Shown one piece after another: positions 1 to 9,072 of a stretch of 40,349 nucleotides of DNA; position 1 is the first letter of the stretch, and every line of letters begins with the position of its first letter. The DNA comes from Opitutia bacterium UBA4506 (GTDB lineage Bacteria > Verrucomicrobiota > Verrucomicrobiia > Opitutales > Puniceicoccaceae). The DNA lies in the NCBI GenBank assembly GCA_002388665.1, contig DGMY01000037.1, positions 1 through 40,349 on the forward strand. Reading direction: 5' to 3'. The notes beneath the pieces were generated by a model. The model was not told where the DNA came from. It saw only the letters and a program-made list of their open reading frames with translations, and made no database searches. The translations under genes were made by a program, and so were the position numbers.

Positions 1-201
1 CTCATCAAATGATAATAAGCAGTCTCCCCCAGTACCTTTCGTCTCCTCCGCGCCATACCCAAACATCCCCCATCCAAGCCCCCAAGTCAACCATTTTGGG
101 ACTGTCCTATTAAAAACTCATCATCTTCACTTGGGGCTTGCGAGGGGTGCCTCCTTTCACTCATTCTGCGGAGCGGAATCACGGAAAGGAACCTGATAAA
201 T
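1..201. other. Non-coding left edge / gpmA upstream region
   Basis: No open frame here looks like a real protein, and the end of any upstream gene lies outside the window. The last 20 bases hold AAAGGAA about 10 bases before the gpmA ATG, a usable Shine-Dalgarno. A TATTAA at 108-113 could be a -10 box, but no convincing -35 accompanies it. Confidence 0.5.
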
Positions 202-951
202 ATGCACAAACTTGTACTTCTGCGGCATGGCGAAAGCCAATGGAATTTGGAGAATCGGTTTACCGGTTGGACCGATGTTGATCTTACTGACACGGGGCGC
301 GAGCAGGCTAAGTCTGCTGGCTATTACTTGAAGAAGGAGGGGTTCGCGTTTGATCTGGCGTTCACCTCTGTTCTCAAGCGGGCCATGCGTACGCTTTGGA
401 TTGCTCTTGATGAGATGGACATGCTTTGGGTTCCGGTTCGCCGGGCCTGGCAGTTGAATGAGCGTCATTATGGGAGTCTTCAGGGGTTAAACAAGTCGGA
501 GACTGCTGAGAAATATGGTGATGATCAGGTATTGATTTGGCGGCGTAGCTATGATGTTCCTCCGCCAGCACTGGAGAAGGATGATGAGCGATTTGCTGGG
601 AATGATCCCCGGTATCGCAATTTGGACCCGGAGCAATTGCCATTGACCGAATGCCTCAAGGATACGGTTGACCGTTTTCTTCCCTATTGGCATGAGTCGA
701 TCGCGCCGGAAATCCGGTCTGGGAAGAATGTGGTAATTGCGGCCCATGGGAATTCTCTTCGAGCCTTGGTAAAATACTTGGATGATCTTTCTGAAGAAGA
801 GATTCTGAAGCTGAACATTCCTACCGGGATGCCTTTGGTCTATGAATTGGACGACGATCTCAAGCCTTTGAAGAGTTACTACCTTGGGGACCCTGAGGAA
901 GTTAAGAAGGCAATGGACGCGGTCGCGAACCAAGGTAAATCCAGCAAATAG
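202..951 (+). CDS. gpmA: 2,3-bisphosphoglycerate-dependent phosphoglycerate mutase
   Basis: Interconverts 3- and 2-phosphoglycerate in lower glycolysis and gluconeogenesis in the cytosol. The 249-residue length is the family norm. The phosphohistidine motif LLRHGES (residues 6-12) is followed by the family's NRFTGW and by TSVLKRAMRT; NERHYGSLQG and the second catalytic-histidine segment AAHGNSLRALVKYLD are intact. The ATG has an AAGGAA ribosome site upstream. fbaA, another glycolytic gene, follows after a 101-base gap that carries its own -10 box, so the two may be separately transcribed. Codon choice is odd: T-ending codons (CTT, GAT, GTT) dominate, whereas fbaA and most later genes prefer C-ending codons, which might reflect transfer or different expression. 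Identification is secure. Confidence 0.96.
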   Translation: MHKLVLLRHGESQWNLENRFTGWTDVDLTDTGREQAKSAGYYLKKEGFAFDLAFTSVLKRAMRTLWIALDEMDMLWVPVRRAWQLNERHYGSLQGLNKSETAEKYGDDQVLIWRRSYDVPPPALEKDDERFAGNDPRYRNLDPEQLPLTECLKDTVDRFLPYWHESIAPEIRSGKNVVIAAHGNSLRALVKYLDDLSEEEILKLNIPTGMPLVYELDDDLKPLKSYYLGDPEEVKKAMDAVANQGKSSK

Positions 952-1001
952 TGTCCACTCCAGCGACTGCCCTGTCCTATTTTGGGGGGAGGCAGCGCGA
1001 A

Positions 1002-1028
1002 TTGCACTTAAACCAACCAATCTATAAT
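1002..1028 (+). promoter_or_regulatory. Probable fbaA promoter
   Basis: A perfect TATAAT lies at 1023-1028, 24 bases before the fbaA ATG. TTGCAC at 1002-1007 is the best -35 candidate, although the 15-base spacing is short. The -10 is convincing; the -35 is a guess. Confidence 0.5.
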
Positions 1029-1052
1029 TCTCACTACTAACCGGAAATCACA

Positions 1053-2084
1053 ATGCCAGTAGCAACACCGAAGCAATACCAAGCGATGATCGAAGCCGCG
1101 CAGAAAGGCAACTACGCCTATCCTGCGGTCAACGTGACATCGATTACCACAATCAACGCCGCCTTGAAGGCATTTGCAGACACGAAGTCTGACGGCATTA
1201 TTCAAGTATCAACCGGAGGCGGCCAGTTCGCATCGGGATTGAACGTGAGTGACGCTGCTTTTGGCGCGATCGTTCTGGCGGAAGCCACTCACCGCCTTGC
1301 TGAAAAGTACGACATTCTGGTGGCTCTTCACACCGACCACTGTCATCCGGAGAAGGTTGACGGATTCCTGAAGCCACTTCTCGAGGCATCCCGCCAGCGG
1401 ATTGCTGATGGAAAGGGGCCTCTCTTCCAGTCTCACATGTTTGACGGATCGGTCATCGCCCTCGAAGAGAACTTGGAAATCTCCAAGGAACTCCTCAAGG
1501 AATGTGCGGAACTCGACATCATCCTCGAAGTCGAAGCGGGATGCGTTGGCGGAGAAGAAGACGGCCACGACACCTCCGGTCTTCCGATCGACAAGCTGTA
1601 CACCACTCCTGAGGATATGGTTGAAGTCTACGAAGCACTTCACCCGATCGGTCCCTTCCTCTTTGCGGCGACCTTTGGAAACGTCCACGGTGCCTACAAG
1701 CCCGGAGCTGTTAAACTGAAGCCAACGATCCTTCGCGATGGCCAGAAAGCCGTCACGGACAAATACGGTGATGAAGCCATGATGGATCTGGTATTCCACG
1801 GTGGATCCGGTTCAGAGCTCAGCGATATTCGTGAAACTCTGGAGTACGGTGTGGTCAAGATGAACATCGATACCGACACGCAGTACGCATTCACCCGCCC
1901 GATCGTTACCCACGTCTGCGAGAACATCGAAGGTGTGCTTAAGATCGATGGCGAAGTTGGAAACAAGAAGACCTACGACCCACGTAGCTACTTGAAGAAG
2001 GGCGAAAAGAATATGGCAGACCGTCTCATGCAGGCTGCTGAAGATCTTTGCTCCACCGGAAAGACTATTTTCGGTACGGTTTAA
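1053..2084 (+). CDS. fbaA: Class II fructose-bisphosphate aldolase
   Basis: Cleaves or condenses fructose-1,6-bisphosphate with dihydroxyacetone phosphate and glyceraldehyde-3-phosphate, using a divalent metal, usually Zn. The 343 residues match the class IIA (E. coli FbaA-like) type. Visible motifs are LHTDHCHPEK (catalytic Asp and zinc-ligand His), EVEAGCVGGEEDG, FGNVHGAYKPG and the phosphate-binding VFHGGSGS and MNIDTDTQYAFT. The start fits the family N-terminus (MPVATPKQYQAMI). A strong hairpin terminator follows 27 bases after the stop. It has no operon partner of its own. Together with the fructose PTS and 1-phosphofructokinase at 13.8-19.1 kb it would complete entry of fructose into glycolysis, although the genes are not adjacent. 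Confidence 0.96.
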   Translation: MPVATPKQYQAMIEAAQKGNYAYPAVNVTSITTINAALKAFADTKSDGIIQVSTGGGQFASGLNVSDAAFGAIVLAEATHRLAEKYDILVALHTDHCHPEKVDGFLKPLLEASRQRIADGKGPLFQSHMFDGSVIALEENLEISKELLKECAELDIILEVEAGCVGGEEDGHDTSGLPIDKLYTTPEDMVEVYEALHPIGPFLFAATFGNVHGAYKPGAVKLKPTILRDGQKAVTDKYGDEAMMDLVFHGGSGSELSDIRETLEYGVVKMNIDTDTQYAFTRPIVTHVCENIEGVLKIDGEVGNKKTYDPRSYLKKGEKNMADRLMQAAEDLCSTGKTIFGTV

Positions 2085-2111
2085 TACCGAACGAACCATT
2101 TTAACTACTCA

Positions 2112-2140
2112 GGCGGCACCGGCAAGGTGCCGCCTTTTTT
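2112..2140 (+). terminator. Rho-independent terminator of fbaA
   Basis: Perfect 9-bp stem GGCGGCACC / GGTGCCGCC with a 5-base loop (GGCAA), followed directly by six T. It closes the fbaA transcript. Confidence 0.93.
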
Positions 2141-2241
2141 GTCTCCAAGAAGATGCCGCTCGATCCGGAGTCGCTCGAGCGGAGCAAAATCAATTCACGG
2201 ATTGAACCCTTAGCCGTTCGGTCACACTGTAACCGCTTACC

Positions 2242-3525
2242 ATGTTTGAAGAACCAGAATCTTTGGAGCAAATCGTTCAGCGAATCACTCGTCAGGCTCG
2301 CGAGGCCTCGTACGGCCTCGCTATGGCTGAGACCGCGAGCAAGAACGCCGTTTTATCCCGCCTGGCTACGATACTGGAGGAGTCGGTCGAAGAACTGACT
2401 GCGGCCAACGAGAAGGACCTTTCAGCTGGCCGCGAGCAAGGACTGAGCGGCGCGTTACTGGATCGACTCGCGCTCACCCCTGCCCGGATCGCCGGAATGG
2501 CAGAAGGCGTTCGCCAAGTGGCGGCTCTACCCGATCCGGTTGGAGAAGAGATCGGTCGCCTCGCACCTGCCAGCGGGATCGACATCCGCAAAGTGCGGGT
2601 ACCTATCGGGGTGGTGGGAATCATCTACGAATCGCGCCCAAACGTGACAATCGACTGCGCCGTATTGTGCCTAAAGTCGGGGAACGCCTGTATCCTTCGA
2701 GGAGGCCGAGAAGCTTTTCATTCCAACAAAGCCCTGTCAGCACTGGTCCGCAAAGCGCTGGAACTGGAAGGGTTTGACGAAAACGCAGTCCAGCTCATCC
2801 CGACCACGGACCGGGCCGCACTCGGCGTCCTGTTAAAGCAAGACCGGGACGTCCACTGCATCGTGCCCCGCGGTGGCGAAGGGCTGATTCGCTATGTTGT
2901 AGAGAATTCAACGATCCCCGTCATCAAGCACTTCGAAGGAATCTGCAGCCTCTACCTGGACGACGAGGCCGACCCAACCATGGCGCTGGAGATCACTCTC
3001 AACGCAAAGTGCCAACGCCCTGGCGTGTGTAACGCCATCGAGAATCTCGTCATCCACCGGGATTTCGCCGCGAAGCACCTGACTGAGATCGCTGGGGGCC
3101 TCCGAGCCGCCGGCGTAGAACTCCGCGCCGACACCGAGTCCGGCGCCCTCCTCTCTCACGCCGGCATCAACTACAAACCGGCGACCGAAGAGGACTGGAC
3201 GACTGAGTATCTCGATTTGATCCTATCCATCCGGATGGTCTCCGACGCGAACGAAGCGGTCAGCTTCATCAACCGGTATGGCTCGCAACACAGCGACTCG
3301 ATCATCACTGAAAACGAGACCACGGCTCGACGTTTTCTACGCGGCGTGGACTCCTCTACCGTATATTGGAACGCCAGCACACGCTTCACCGATGGGTTTG
3401 AATTTGGTCTCGGGGCGGAAGTGGGCATCTCCACCGACCGCCTCCACGCCCGCGGCCCCATGGGCCTCCAAGAGCTGTGCACCTACAAATATGAAGTCTT
3501 CGGAAAAGGAGAGATTCGCCAGTGA
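2242..3525 (+). CDS. proA: Glutamate-5-semialdehyde dehydrogenase (gamma-glutamyl phosphate reductase)
   Basis: NADPH-dependent reduction of gamma-glutamyl phosphate to glutamate-5-semialdehyde, the second step of proline synthesis. The 427 residues are the usual ProA length. The aldehyde-dehydrogenase-like nucleotide region VPIGVVGIIYESRPNVT and KSGNACILRGG is present, as are CIVPRGGEGLI, the catalytic cysteine in QRPGVCNAIENL, and the C-terminal GFEFGLGAEVGISTDRLHARGPMGLQELCTYKY block. The stop TGA overlaps the GTG start of mazG (GTGA), so the two are probably translated together. proB, the kinase for the preceding step, is not in the window. Confidence 0.96.
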   Translation: MFEEPESLEQIVQRITRQAREASYGLAMAETASKNAVLSRLATILEESVEELTAANEKDLSAGREQGLSGALLDRLALTPARIAGMAEGVRQVAALPDPVGEEIGRLAPASGIDIRKVRVPIGVVGIIYESRPNVTIDCAVLCLKSGNACILRGGREAFHSNKALSALVRKALELEGFDENAVQLIPTTDRAALGVLLKQDRDVHCIVPRGGEGLIRYVVENSTIPVIKHFEGICSLYLDDEADPTMALEITLNAKCQRPGVCNAIENLVIHRDFAAKHLTEIAGGLRAAGVELRADTESGALLSHAGINYKPATEEDWTTEYLDLILSIRMVSDANEAVSFINRYGSQHSDSIITENETTARRFLRGVDSSTVYWNASTRFTDGFEFGLGAEVGISTDRLHARGPMGLQELCTYKYEVFGKGEIRQ

Positions 3526-4169
3526 GTGCCATCGAAGAACTCCGGGCCACGGTTAAAAAACTACGAGCTCCCGACGGATGCTCGTGGGACCGTGAGCAGA
3601 CTCACGACTCCCTCATCAGCTGCTTGATTGAGGAATGTTCAGAGGTAATCGAAGCCATCGAAGAGAAGAACGATCCGCTCTTGGAGGAAGAGCTTGGCGA
3701 CCTCTTGCTGAGCATTCTCATGCATGCCGAAATAGCCTCAGAGACAGGAAGGTTCGACTTTGACGACGTCACTCGTGGGATCAACGAGAAGTTGATTCGC
3801 CGTCACCCCCACGTGTTTGGCCCGGACGCCGGGCACATGAGCACGGAGGAGATTCTCGTCCAATGGGATCAAATCAAAGCGGAGGAGAAGGCCGCGAAAG
3901 GGATCACCGAGGAACCCCTCTTCAAAGACCTTCCTCCACGCCTACCCTCGCTGTATTACGCGGCGGCGGTTGCCAAAAAATTCCGGAAGAAACACCTTCC
4001 ACCCGTCCCTTCATTTGATCCAAAGCAACTCCCCGATTCATCGAAAGCCGAAATGGGAAAGAGGCTCTTTGAACTGGCGGCGCTCTGCGACCAGAACGGG
4101 TGGGATCCTGAAACCCTACTTCGCCAGCACGCAGACAAGATTCGCACCGAATCTATCGGCGGCCACTGA
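3522..4169 (+). CDS. mazG: Nucleoside triphosphate pyrophosphohydrolase MazG
   Basis: Hydrolyses (d)NTPs to (d)NMPs and pyrophosphate and is thought to clean the nucleotide pool. The MazG all-alpha core is visible: LRAPDGCSWDREQTHDSL, the metal-binding EECSEVIEAIEE and EELGDLLLSILMHAEIA, then RRHPHVFG and EEILVQWDQIKAEEK. At 215 residues it is shorter than E. coli MazG (263), and the second repeat, beginning near LPSLYYAAAVAKKFRK, is abbreviated. The GTG start at 3522 overlaps the proA stop, and the gene ends 38 bases from a convergent gene. Pairing with proA probably reflects co-transcription rather than a shared pathway. Confidence 0.93.
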   Translation: MSAIEELRATVKKLRAPDGCSWDREQTHDSLISCLIEECSEVIEAIEEKNDPLLEEELGDLLLSILMHAEIASETGRFDFDDVTRGINEKLIRRHPHVFGPDAGHMSTEEILVQWDQIKAEEKAAKGITEEPLFKDLPPRLPSLYYAAAVAKKFRKKHLPPVPSFDPKQLPDSSKAEMGKRLFELAALCDQNGWDPETLLRQHADKIRTESIGGH

Positions 4170-4207
4170 GGAGTATTTTAGCTACCTACACTCCGGCCTG
4201 TCTCGAC

Positions 4208-4915
4208 TCAAAAGTAGACTCGTTTGACGTCTACATTGCCCGGCATTCCCTGCTCGTTGGTCACAAAGACAAAGGCGGAGCGACCTGCCTTCAACGTCCA
4301 TGAGGACGAATAGACGACCTTCACATCCTGCGAGCTGTCTGACTGCTGCATAGCGATCGCCACATCGACTCCCTTGGAGGCGACCGGGTCACTTTGTTCA
4401 GTATAGGCCCCTCTCGGATCGACCTGAAAAGTATCACTCCCAAACTTCACGAAAATGGGCGCCTGGGCGAGATTGAGAAAGCGATAGGATCCATCCGGAA
4501 TCGAATCGGGATCATAATCGATGGGCAGCAACCGGTAGCGTTCCGCGCGGTTCGTGGTATCGGGAACGAACAGCAGCAAACGTGGAGCGGCAGTCGCTGG
4601 ACGGTAGACGGCCACGGGTCGCTCGATCGGCTCCCCCATATCATCCACCCCATCATAGCGATAGAATACGATCGGACCGATCCCGCGGTACTCAAAGACC
4701 TTGGAAGGCGACCCATTCGGGACGAAGAGGGAAAACTCCTCTCCATCTCCATCGCGGAAATGAATATCCCGAATCGTACTCTTCCAACTGAGGACATTGA
4801 ACCGATAGGTTCTCTCTTCCGGTTGATCCAGCCCTTGTCCATACATTCCTGTCGGAATGAGGACGCAAACCGCTACCCAAATCGCTGGCAAAAAGCTCTT
4901 TCCTAAATTTCTCAT
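4208..4915 (-). CDS. Exported protein of unknown function, coupled to the pilin-like giant upstream
   Basis: No family recognised. The ATG at 4915 was chosen over a TTG seven codons upstream because it overlaps the preceding stop as ATGA, has AGGA upstream, and gives a clean signal peptide (MRNLGKSF, hydrophobic core AIWVAVCVLI, cleavage near MYGQG). The mature ~210 residues look beta-rich and contain FRDGDGEEFSLFVPNG, GIGPIVFYRYDGVDD and LLLFVPDTTNRAERYRLLPIDYDP, with no cysteine-rich or catalytic signature. Tight coupling to the 1233-residue protein suggests that it works with it at the envelope, perhaps as a chaperone-like or surface partner. That role is inference only. Confidence 0.8.
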   Translation of the reverse strand: MRNLGKSFLPAIWVAVCVLIPTGMYGQGLDQPEERTYRFNVLSWKSTIRDIHFRDGDGEEFSLFVPNGSPSKVFEYRGIGPIVFYRYDGVDDMGEPIERPVAVYRPATAAPRLLLFVPDTTNRAERYRLLPIDYDPDSIPDGSYRFLNLAQAPIFVKFGSDTFQVDPRGAYTEQSDPVASKGVDVAIAMQQSDSSQDVKVVYSSSWTLKAGRSAFVFVTNEQGMPGNVDVKRVYF

Positions 4916-7900
4916 ATTTCCTGTTCTTGCAACCAACGGAACGACACAACCTCAAACCCTCGTCCAAACTGGCTGGTCGGCTTGATAAACTCTTCCATCT
5001 CGGTACCCGCAGCGGCCGGATCTTCGATCGGATCGACCTTACGCTGGACCACCGCTTCGCAAAGAATCTGCCCACTGACCTCCTGAGTAAACGGGTCAAC
5101 GACATCTCCATAGGCGCGGATGGTAAAAGTATCGGACCGCACCGTCAGAAATGAGCCGATTTGCTGGAGGATATCACTCTGCAGAACATATCCAGGCAGG
5201 CCCATATTGCTGCGATCGGTGGAAGAGAGATTCGCTTCCAAGAAGTTGTCGTTTTCGTCAAACGTGGTGACGGCCTCTCCTTCGAGGTTCGGATCGGTAA
5301 TGGTGTTCACCGCCCTCGAGACATCGGAACCCAAAGCCGGGTTATCGAGCGCGGCCTGAAGGGCGCCCTTCTTCCCCTTCTCGCCATCGACCAACTGTCG
5401 ATTCACGAATGAAGCCAGACTGAGGAATGGTCCGCGGGACTTAACCTCATCGACTATCGATTCGGCTAAATCCTCAATCTCAGCTTCAGAAAGGATTCGG
5501 TACCCCTTCCAAAACTCATCTGAGGTCGAGGAGTCGTTGGCCACGTAGCCTCGGTTATATGGACGATTGACCCTCGAAACGACCACGCCGTCCTCGGAGA
5601 CATTCATATTGGATCCGTCGATATTGTAGACGGGGAAAGTCAGATCCTGATTACTGGACAAGACCGCCTTCCACGCCTCAACCGAAGTCGAATTAACATT
5701 AAAGGCTCCGTTGACCCACATTTCTACAGCCGAGCGGTAGACTGCCGTGGCGAAATCCGGATCAGCTGGATCTTCGATGACAATCTTCCGATAACGATCG
5801 GCGAAGAACTCGTCAGACGGTGTAAACTCCATCCTCGGATTCAGCATCGGCATGAGATCGGGGTCCGTTGTGTTTTCCAACGAAGCGATCAAGGCGGCTC
5901 GATTTGTGTCGGAATACGGAATGTCCAAACTCGAGAAAAAGAAACCGTCCCACATCCGGTCATTCACCATGTACGACAAATCAAAATAAGTCAGATCGGA
6001 AGTACCCCCGAAATCCGAAATCTTCATATCCTCCATGGGGATTCTCACATTCGCGTAAGAGTTCGCCACTGCATAAGTCGGGTCAAACTGGTACCGGCTC
6101 ATGTTCGCATGCTGCAACTGCCCCAGTGATAAAAGAGGCTTCCGAGGACGCTCAAAGAGAACGACACTACTTTGTCCCGTCGCCTCGATGCTATTTCCCC
6201 AATAACCGTGCTTCAAATTGGTATCACTATCGGTGTAGCTCTCAGGCTCCTGTTGATTTTGGCCGAGGGGCTCCACATCGAAAATGCTCAAGTAACGACT
6301 GGCACCGCTATCGCCGTCCCATTCGGAATTCCCGTGAATCGCCCGGGCATTCACATCGATAAGGGTCCGCAACGGATCCAGATCGGAAGTGGATCCCCCC
6401 TGGCGCTCGGTGGAGCGCAAGACGATGGAAATGGTCTCGAACGAATCCTGAAGGGCGGCTCCTGAAATTGTCCCATAGCTCTTGGTGATGGAGTCCGGTT
6501 GATCTGTAGAGCCAGACCGCCACACCTTGGAAATCTTATAAAACCCCTCACCCGCACTCGACGAATTGTACCAAGCGCGAAGATCACCAAATTCTTCGTA
6601 TGAAATGGAAATGTCGATGGGGGAGTCATTCACGACGGCTTCCTCCAACCAGTCTCTCTCTTGCGTAGTCAGCCCCCATTTCGGGTGCCAACTCTCTTCT
6701 TTATAGGCCGACGTTTCGGCGGGAGTGACGGCTCCATTTTGGCTGGCCCCCTCGGGATTGATCGTTTTTCCGCCGTAGACGAGATCGTTCAGCACGTACC
6801 GGGTTCCACCGACCTGGTCCCAAATCGCTTTCAAATAATCGGTCCCTCCGGAACTTTCTTCCGCACCAAACGGCGACCCATTGAAGGCATTGTGCAGCAC
6901 TGCACCCGGAGGAATCGTTTTCTGGTCCATCCTCAATTTGAGGGACCCCTGCTTATTCCCGTCATTCAGCTCACGATGATAGAACTCCACCGTCTGCTTC
7001 CCACCCGGCAAGTCGAGAACCATGGTAATCTTAGGATTCAACGTCGATGAGAGACCGTAGTCGGTGGTTCCCAACCGAATGTTATAGGGGTTGAGCATCG
7101 AAATGACGGGCCGGAAAGTCAAAACGGGGACTTTGGGGCCACCACCATCGGGTTCCAACAATTCAAGGGCGTACGAGATGAAAATCTGCGACACAACCGG
7201 AGTCATGAAACTGGTCGTTTGATAGTTATCTCCGTCGTTATGGCTATTGGAAGACCAGTACTGGTACGGAAGGCCCCCACTCTTTCGAGGGTCAGCGTGG
7301 CGAACGGCTCCAGCACGCGGCGACGAGAAAATCCGAAAAGTGCCTCGATCCGGGTCCGTCCGAGTGGCGCCGAGACGAGCGTAGTTATCGTTCAGGTTCG
7401 AAGCTGGCCAGTAGTGCTGGTAGTAGCTCTTCAGAATTCCCCAATTCGGTCCGCCAGCCTTACTGGAACCGTCCGAATTCCTCATGATCTCGTCCTCGAT
7501 AAAATAGAAAGGTTCCGGAGTCATCGGGTCCGCAGCCGCCTCGTCCGATGCGAGTTGGTTGGGAAAGACTGCGGCCATTTCGGGCACGTACGTATTGTAG
7601 TGGGCCGAAAAAGTCTCCTCGAAGGAATTTTCGATCTCGAACGCCTGAGTCAAATCCCGCTTCAACGCGCCGTCCTTCACATCGACCAGCAACCCCTTCG
7701 ACACAGTGGTCAGGTCATGAACCCGGGCCCGCGCCAGTTCGGCCGCATCGATACTATCATCCGGCATCCATTCGAGTAACCCCGGACGCAAACTCACGAC
7801 CTTCTCGATGCTATCGGCTTCCGGATCGTAATCTTCGAGACCCGAGACCAAGTTCACCCCGGTGCGATTCGCAATCTGGAACGAACGGTTCAGAATATCT

Positions 7901-8613
7901 TCATCCGATGTTCCTATCGAGTCGGCGTCGTACAAGTTGACCAACGCCTTGGAATTCTCGCCGGAGACCCAGTAACCGAAATGACCCGCGTCCGCTGTCC
8001 CGTCGGAAAGTGCCACCTTGGGCACCCGCACCTCGGGAACGTCATAGGCTGGGGCCTCATTGGCCAAAACCACCGTCGTATCGTCCTCGGGAACGTCACT
8101 CAAAGGAGTCCAATAATCCGGGTCGGACTGATCCAGGCCCGCATTACCGCTGACAATCCAGTTCGACGCCTCGATCTTTTCGATCGAATCGAGAGCATTC
8201 CAAGCTTTGTAATCGCCCGCATCCTTCACCGTCCCGTCCTCATTCTGGGCATTCCAGACACCGAGCCAATACGGGTTTTTCAACACTGAGCTGCTCAAGC
8301 CATCAGGGCCCTCAAAAATATCCGACCTCGCAGTGGCCCGGGCATCAGGGCCCGCAAACTTTTGCAATTCGCCCAAAGCCGTCACCATCCCCATGTACGC
8401 ATTCTGCCGCGCCAGCACCTGAATCTTGGATCGAGTCGCCGTGGAAACCTCCGTCTGGACCAAGGCACCCAGCACGATCAAGACGAGCACCATCAGAGCC
8501 ATGAGGGAAAGTGAAATAACCAGAGCGAACCCAGCATCCCCTTGAACGGTCTGTTTGGGAATAGGATTACGATAGGGATCGCGTCGATTTGCTATGTGCA
8601 GGGTAGACGACAT
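4912..8613 (-). CDS. Giant type II pseudopilin-like protein, Verru_Chthon cassette protein A type
   Basis: 1233 residues. After a 28-residue basic leader comes one long hydrophobic helix (GFALVISLSLMALMVLVLIVLGALVQ) continuing as STATRSKIQVLARQNAYMGMVTALGELQ, the PilX/GspK-like N-terminus. The rest is exported sequence rich in Asp, Ser and Tyr. Near the C-terminus, LSEAEIEDLAESIVDEVKSR and FTIRAYGDVVDPFT followed by GQILCEAVVQR resemble minor-pseudopilin GspK endings. I recognise the overall architecture as the Verrucomicrobia/Chthoniobacter cassette protein A (TIGR02600-like) from memory, without a search. The ATG has AAGGAA upstream. The downstream gene overlaps by 4 bases. The cassette partners B-D, normally pilin-like proteins beside it, are missing here, although two pseudopilins lie 20 kb away at 28.3-29.4 kb. 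Confidence 0.8.
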   Translation of the reverse strand: MSSTLHIANRRDPYRNPIPKQTVQGDAGFALVISLSLMALMVLVLIVLGALVQTEVSTATRSKIQVLARQNAYMGMVTALGELQKFAGPDARATARSDIFEGPDGLSSSVLKNPYWLGVWNAQNEDGTVKDAGDYKAWNALDSIEKIEASNWIVSGNAGLDQSDPDYWTPLSDVPEDDTTVVLANEAPAYDVPEVRVPKVALSDGTADAGHFGYWVSGENSKALVNLYDADSIGTSDEDILNRSFQIANRTGVNLVSGLEDYDPEADSIEKVVSLRPGLLEWMPDDSIDAAELARARVHDLTTVSKGLLVDVKDGALKRDLTQAFEIENSFEETFSAHYNTYVPEMAAVFPNQLASDEAAADPMTPEPFYFIEDEIMRNSDGSSKAGGPNWGILKSYYQHYWPASNLNDNYARLGATRTDPDRGTFRIFSSPRAGAVRHADPRKSGGLPYQYWSSNSHNDGDNYQTTSFMTPVVSQIFISYALELLEPDGGGPKVPVLTFRPVISMLNPYNIRLGTTDYGLSSTLNPKITMVLDLPGGKQTVEFYHRELNDGNKQGSLKLRMDQKTIPPGAVLHNAFNGSPFGAEESSGGTDYLKAIWDQVGGTRYVLNDLVYGGKTINPEGASQNGAVTPAETSAYKEESWHPKWGLTTQERDWLEEAVVNDSPIDISISYEEFGDLRAWYNSSSAGEGFYKISKVWRSGSTDQPDSITKSYGTISGAALQDSFETISIVLRSTERQGGSTSDLDPLRTLIDVNARAIHGNSEWDGDSGASRYLSIFDVEPLGQNQQEPESYTDSDTNLKHGYWGNSIEATGQSSVVLFERPRKPLLSLGQLQHANMSRYQFDPTYAVANSYANVRIPMEDMKISDFGGTSDLTYFDLSYMVNDRMWDGFFFSSLDIPYSDTNRAALIASLENTTDPDLMPMLNPRMEFTPSDEFFADRYRKIVIEDPADPDFATAVYRSAVEMWVNGAFNVNSTSVEAWKAVLSSNQDLTFPVYNIDGSNMNVSEDGVVVSRVNRPYNRGYVANDSSTSDEFWKGYRILSEAEIEDLAESIVDEVKSRGPFLSLASFVNRQLVDGEKGKKGALQAALDNPALGSDVSRAVNTITDPNLEGEAVTTFDENDNFLEANLSSTDRSNMGLPGYVLQSDILQQIGSFLTVRSDTFTIRAYGDVVDPFTQEVSGQILCEAVVQRKVDPIEDPAAAGTEMEEFIKPTSQFGRGFEVVSFRWLQEQEI

Positions 8614-9072
8614 GAGTTTCCTTGGGGTTGGTAAATTGAAATATATAGGATCTATCGGTCAGGGGGGCGATCTAACACGGAGGCTTAGTGGACGGGCGGG
8701 TAGAAAGAGGACACCAGGTTCGCAATGAGCACTGCGTGAACTCCGTTTCAGGATGAGAACATACTCCCATTTTACCCCGAACAATCGAATTTACAATCGG
8801 TTAAGCTATTATCTCAGTGCCCTAAAGCAAATTTTAACATAGAGAAATCGGATTCTGGGAGTAAAGGATGGATTGCCCCCTGGTGCACCACCGGAGATCC
8901 GCCGGCGGATCACGGCCCTGAATCGCCCGCACCCAAGCGGGCGAACTCCGTGTAATAGGCCTGGCACCCCCCGACTCTACACATCAAATATAGGCTTTCC
9001 AAGCCGGTTAAATCGTCTATGTTGCCACCAATCGCCAAAGACACTGAAACCGGAACAGCCCACCTAATCCGC
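8614..9072. other. Divergent intergenic region, 459 bases
   Basis: Lies between the minus-strand giant pilin-like gene and a plus-strand PEP-CTERM gene, so it should hold both promoters. No protein-like frame is seen. The stretch 8750-8860 is AT-rich and a reasonable promoter location, but I could not pick a clear -35/-10 pair. Two inverted repeats (8896-8943) are listed separately. Confidence 0.5.
8896..8943. repeat. Perfect 16-bp palindrome plus adjacent 7-bp hairpin
   Basis: GATCCGCCGGCGGATC at 8896-8911 is a perfect palindrome. Thirteen bases later CGCCCGC (8924-8930) pairs with GCGGGCG (8937-8943) across a 6-base loop. There is no T-tract, so neither is an ordinary intrinsic terminator. 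They lie about 130-175 bases upstream of the PEP-CTERM start and could be an operator or a structured leader. Confidence 0.5.

Noticed and set aside
98..981. CTGTCCTATT repeated near 102-111 and 972-981
   Set aside because: A ten-base match around gpmA without symmetry or consistent spacing to a start; probably coincidence.
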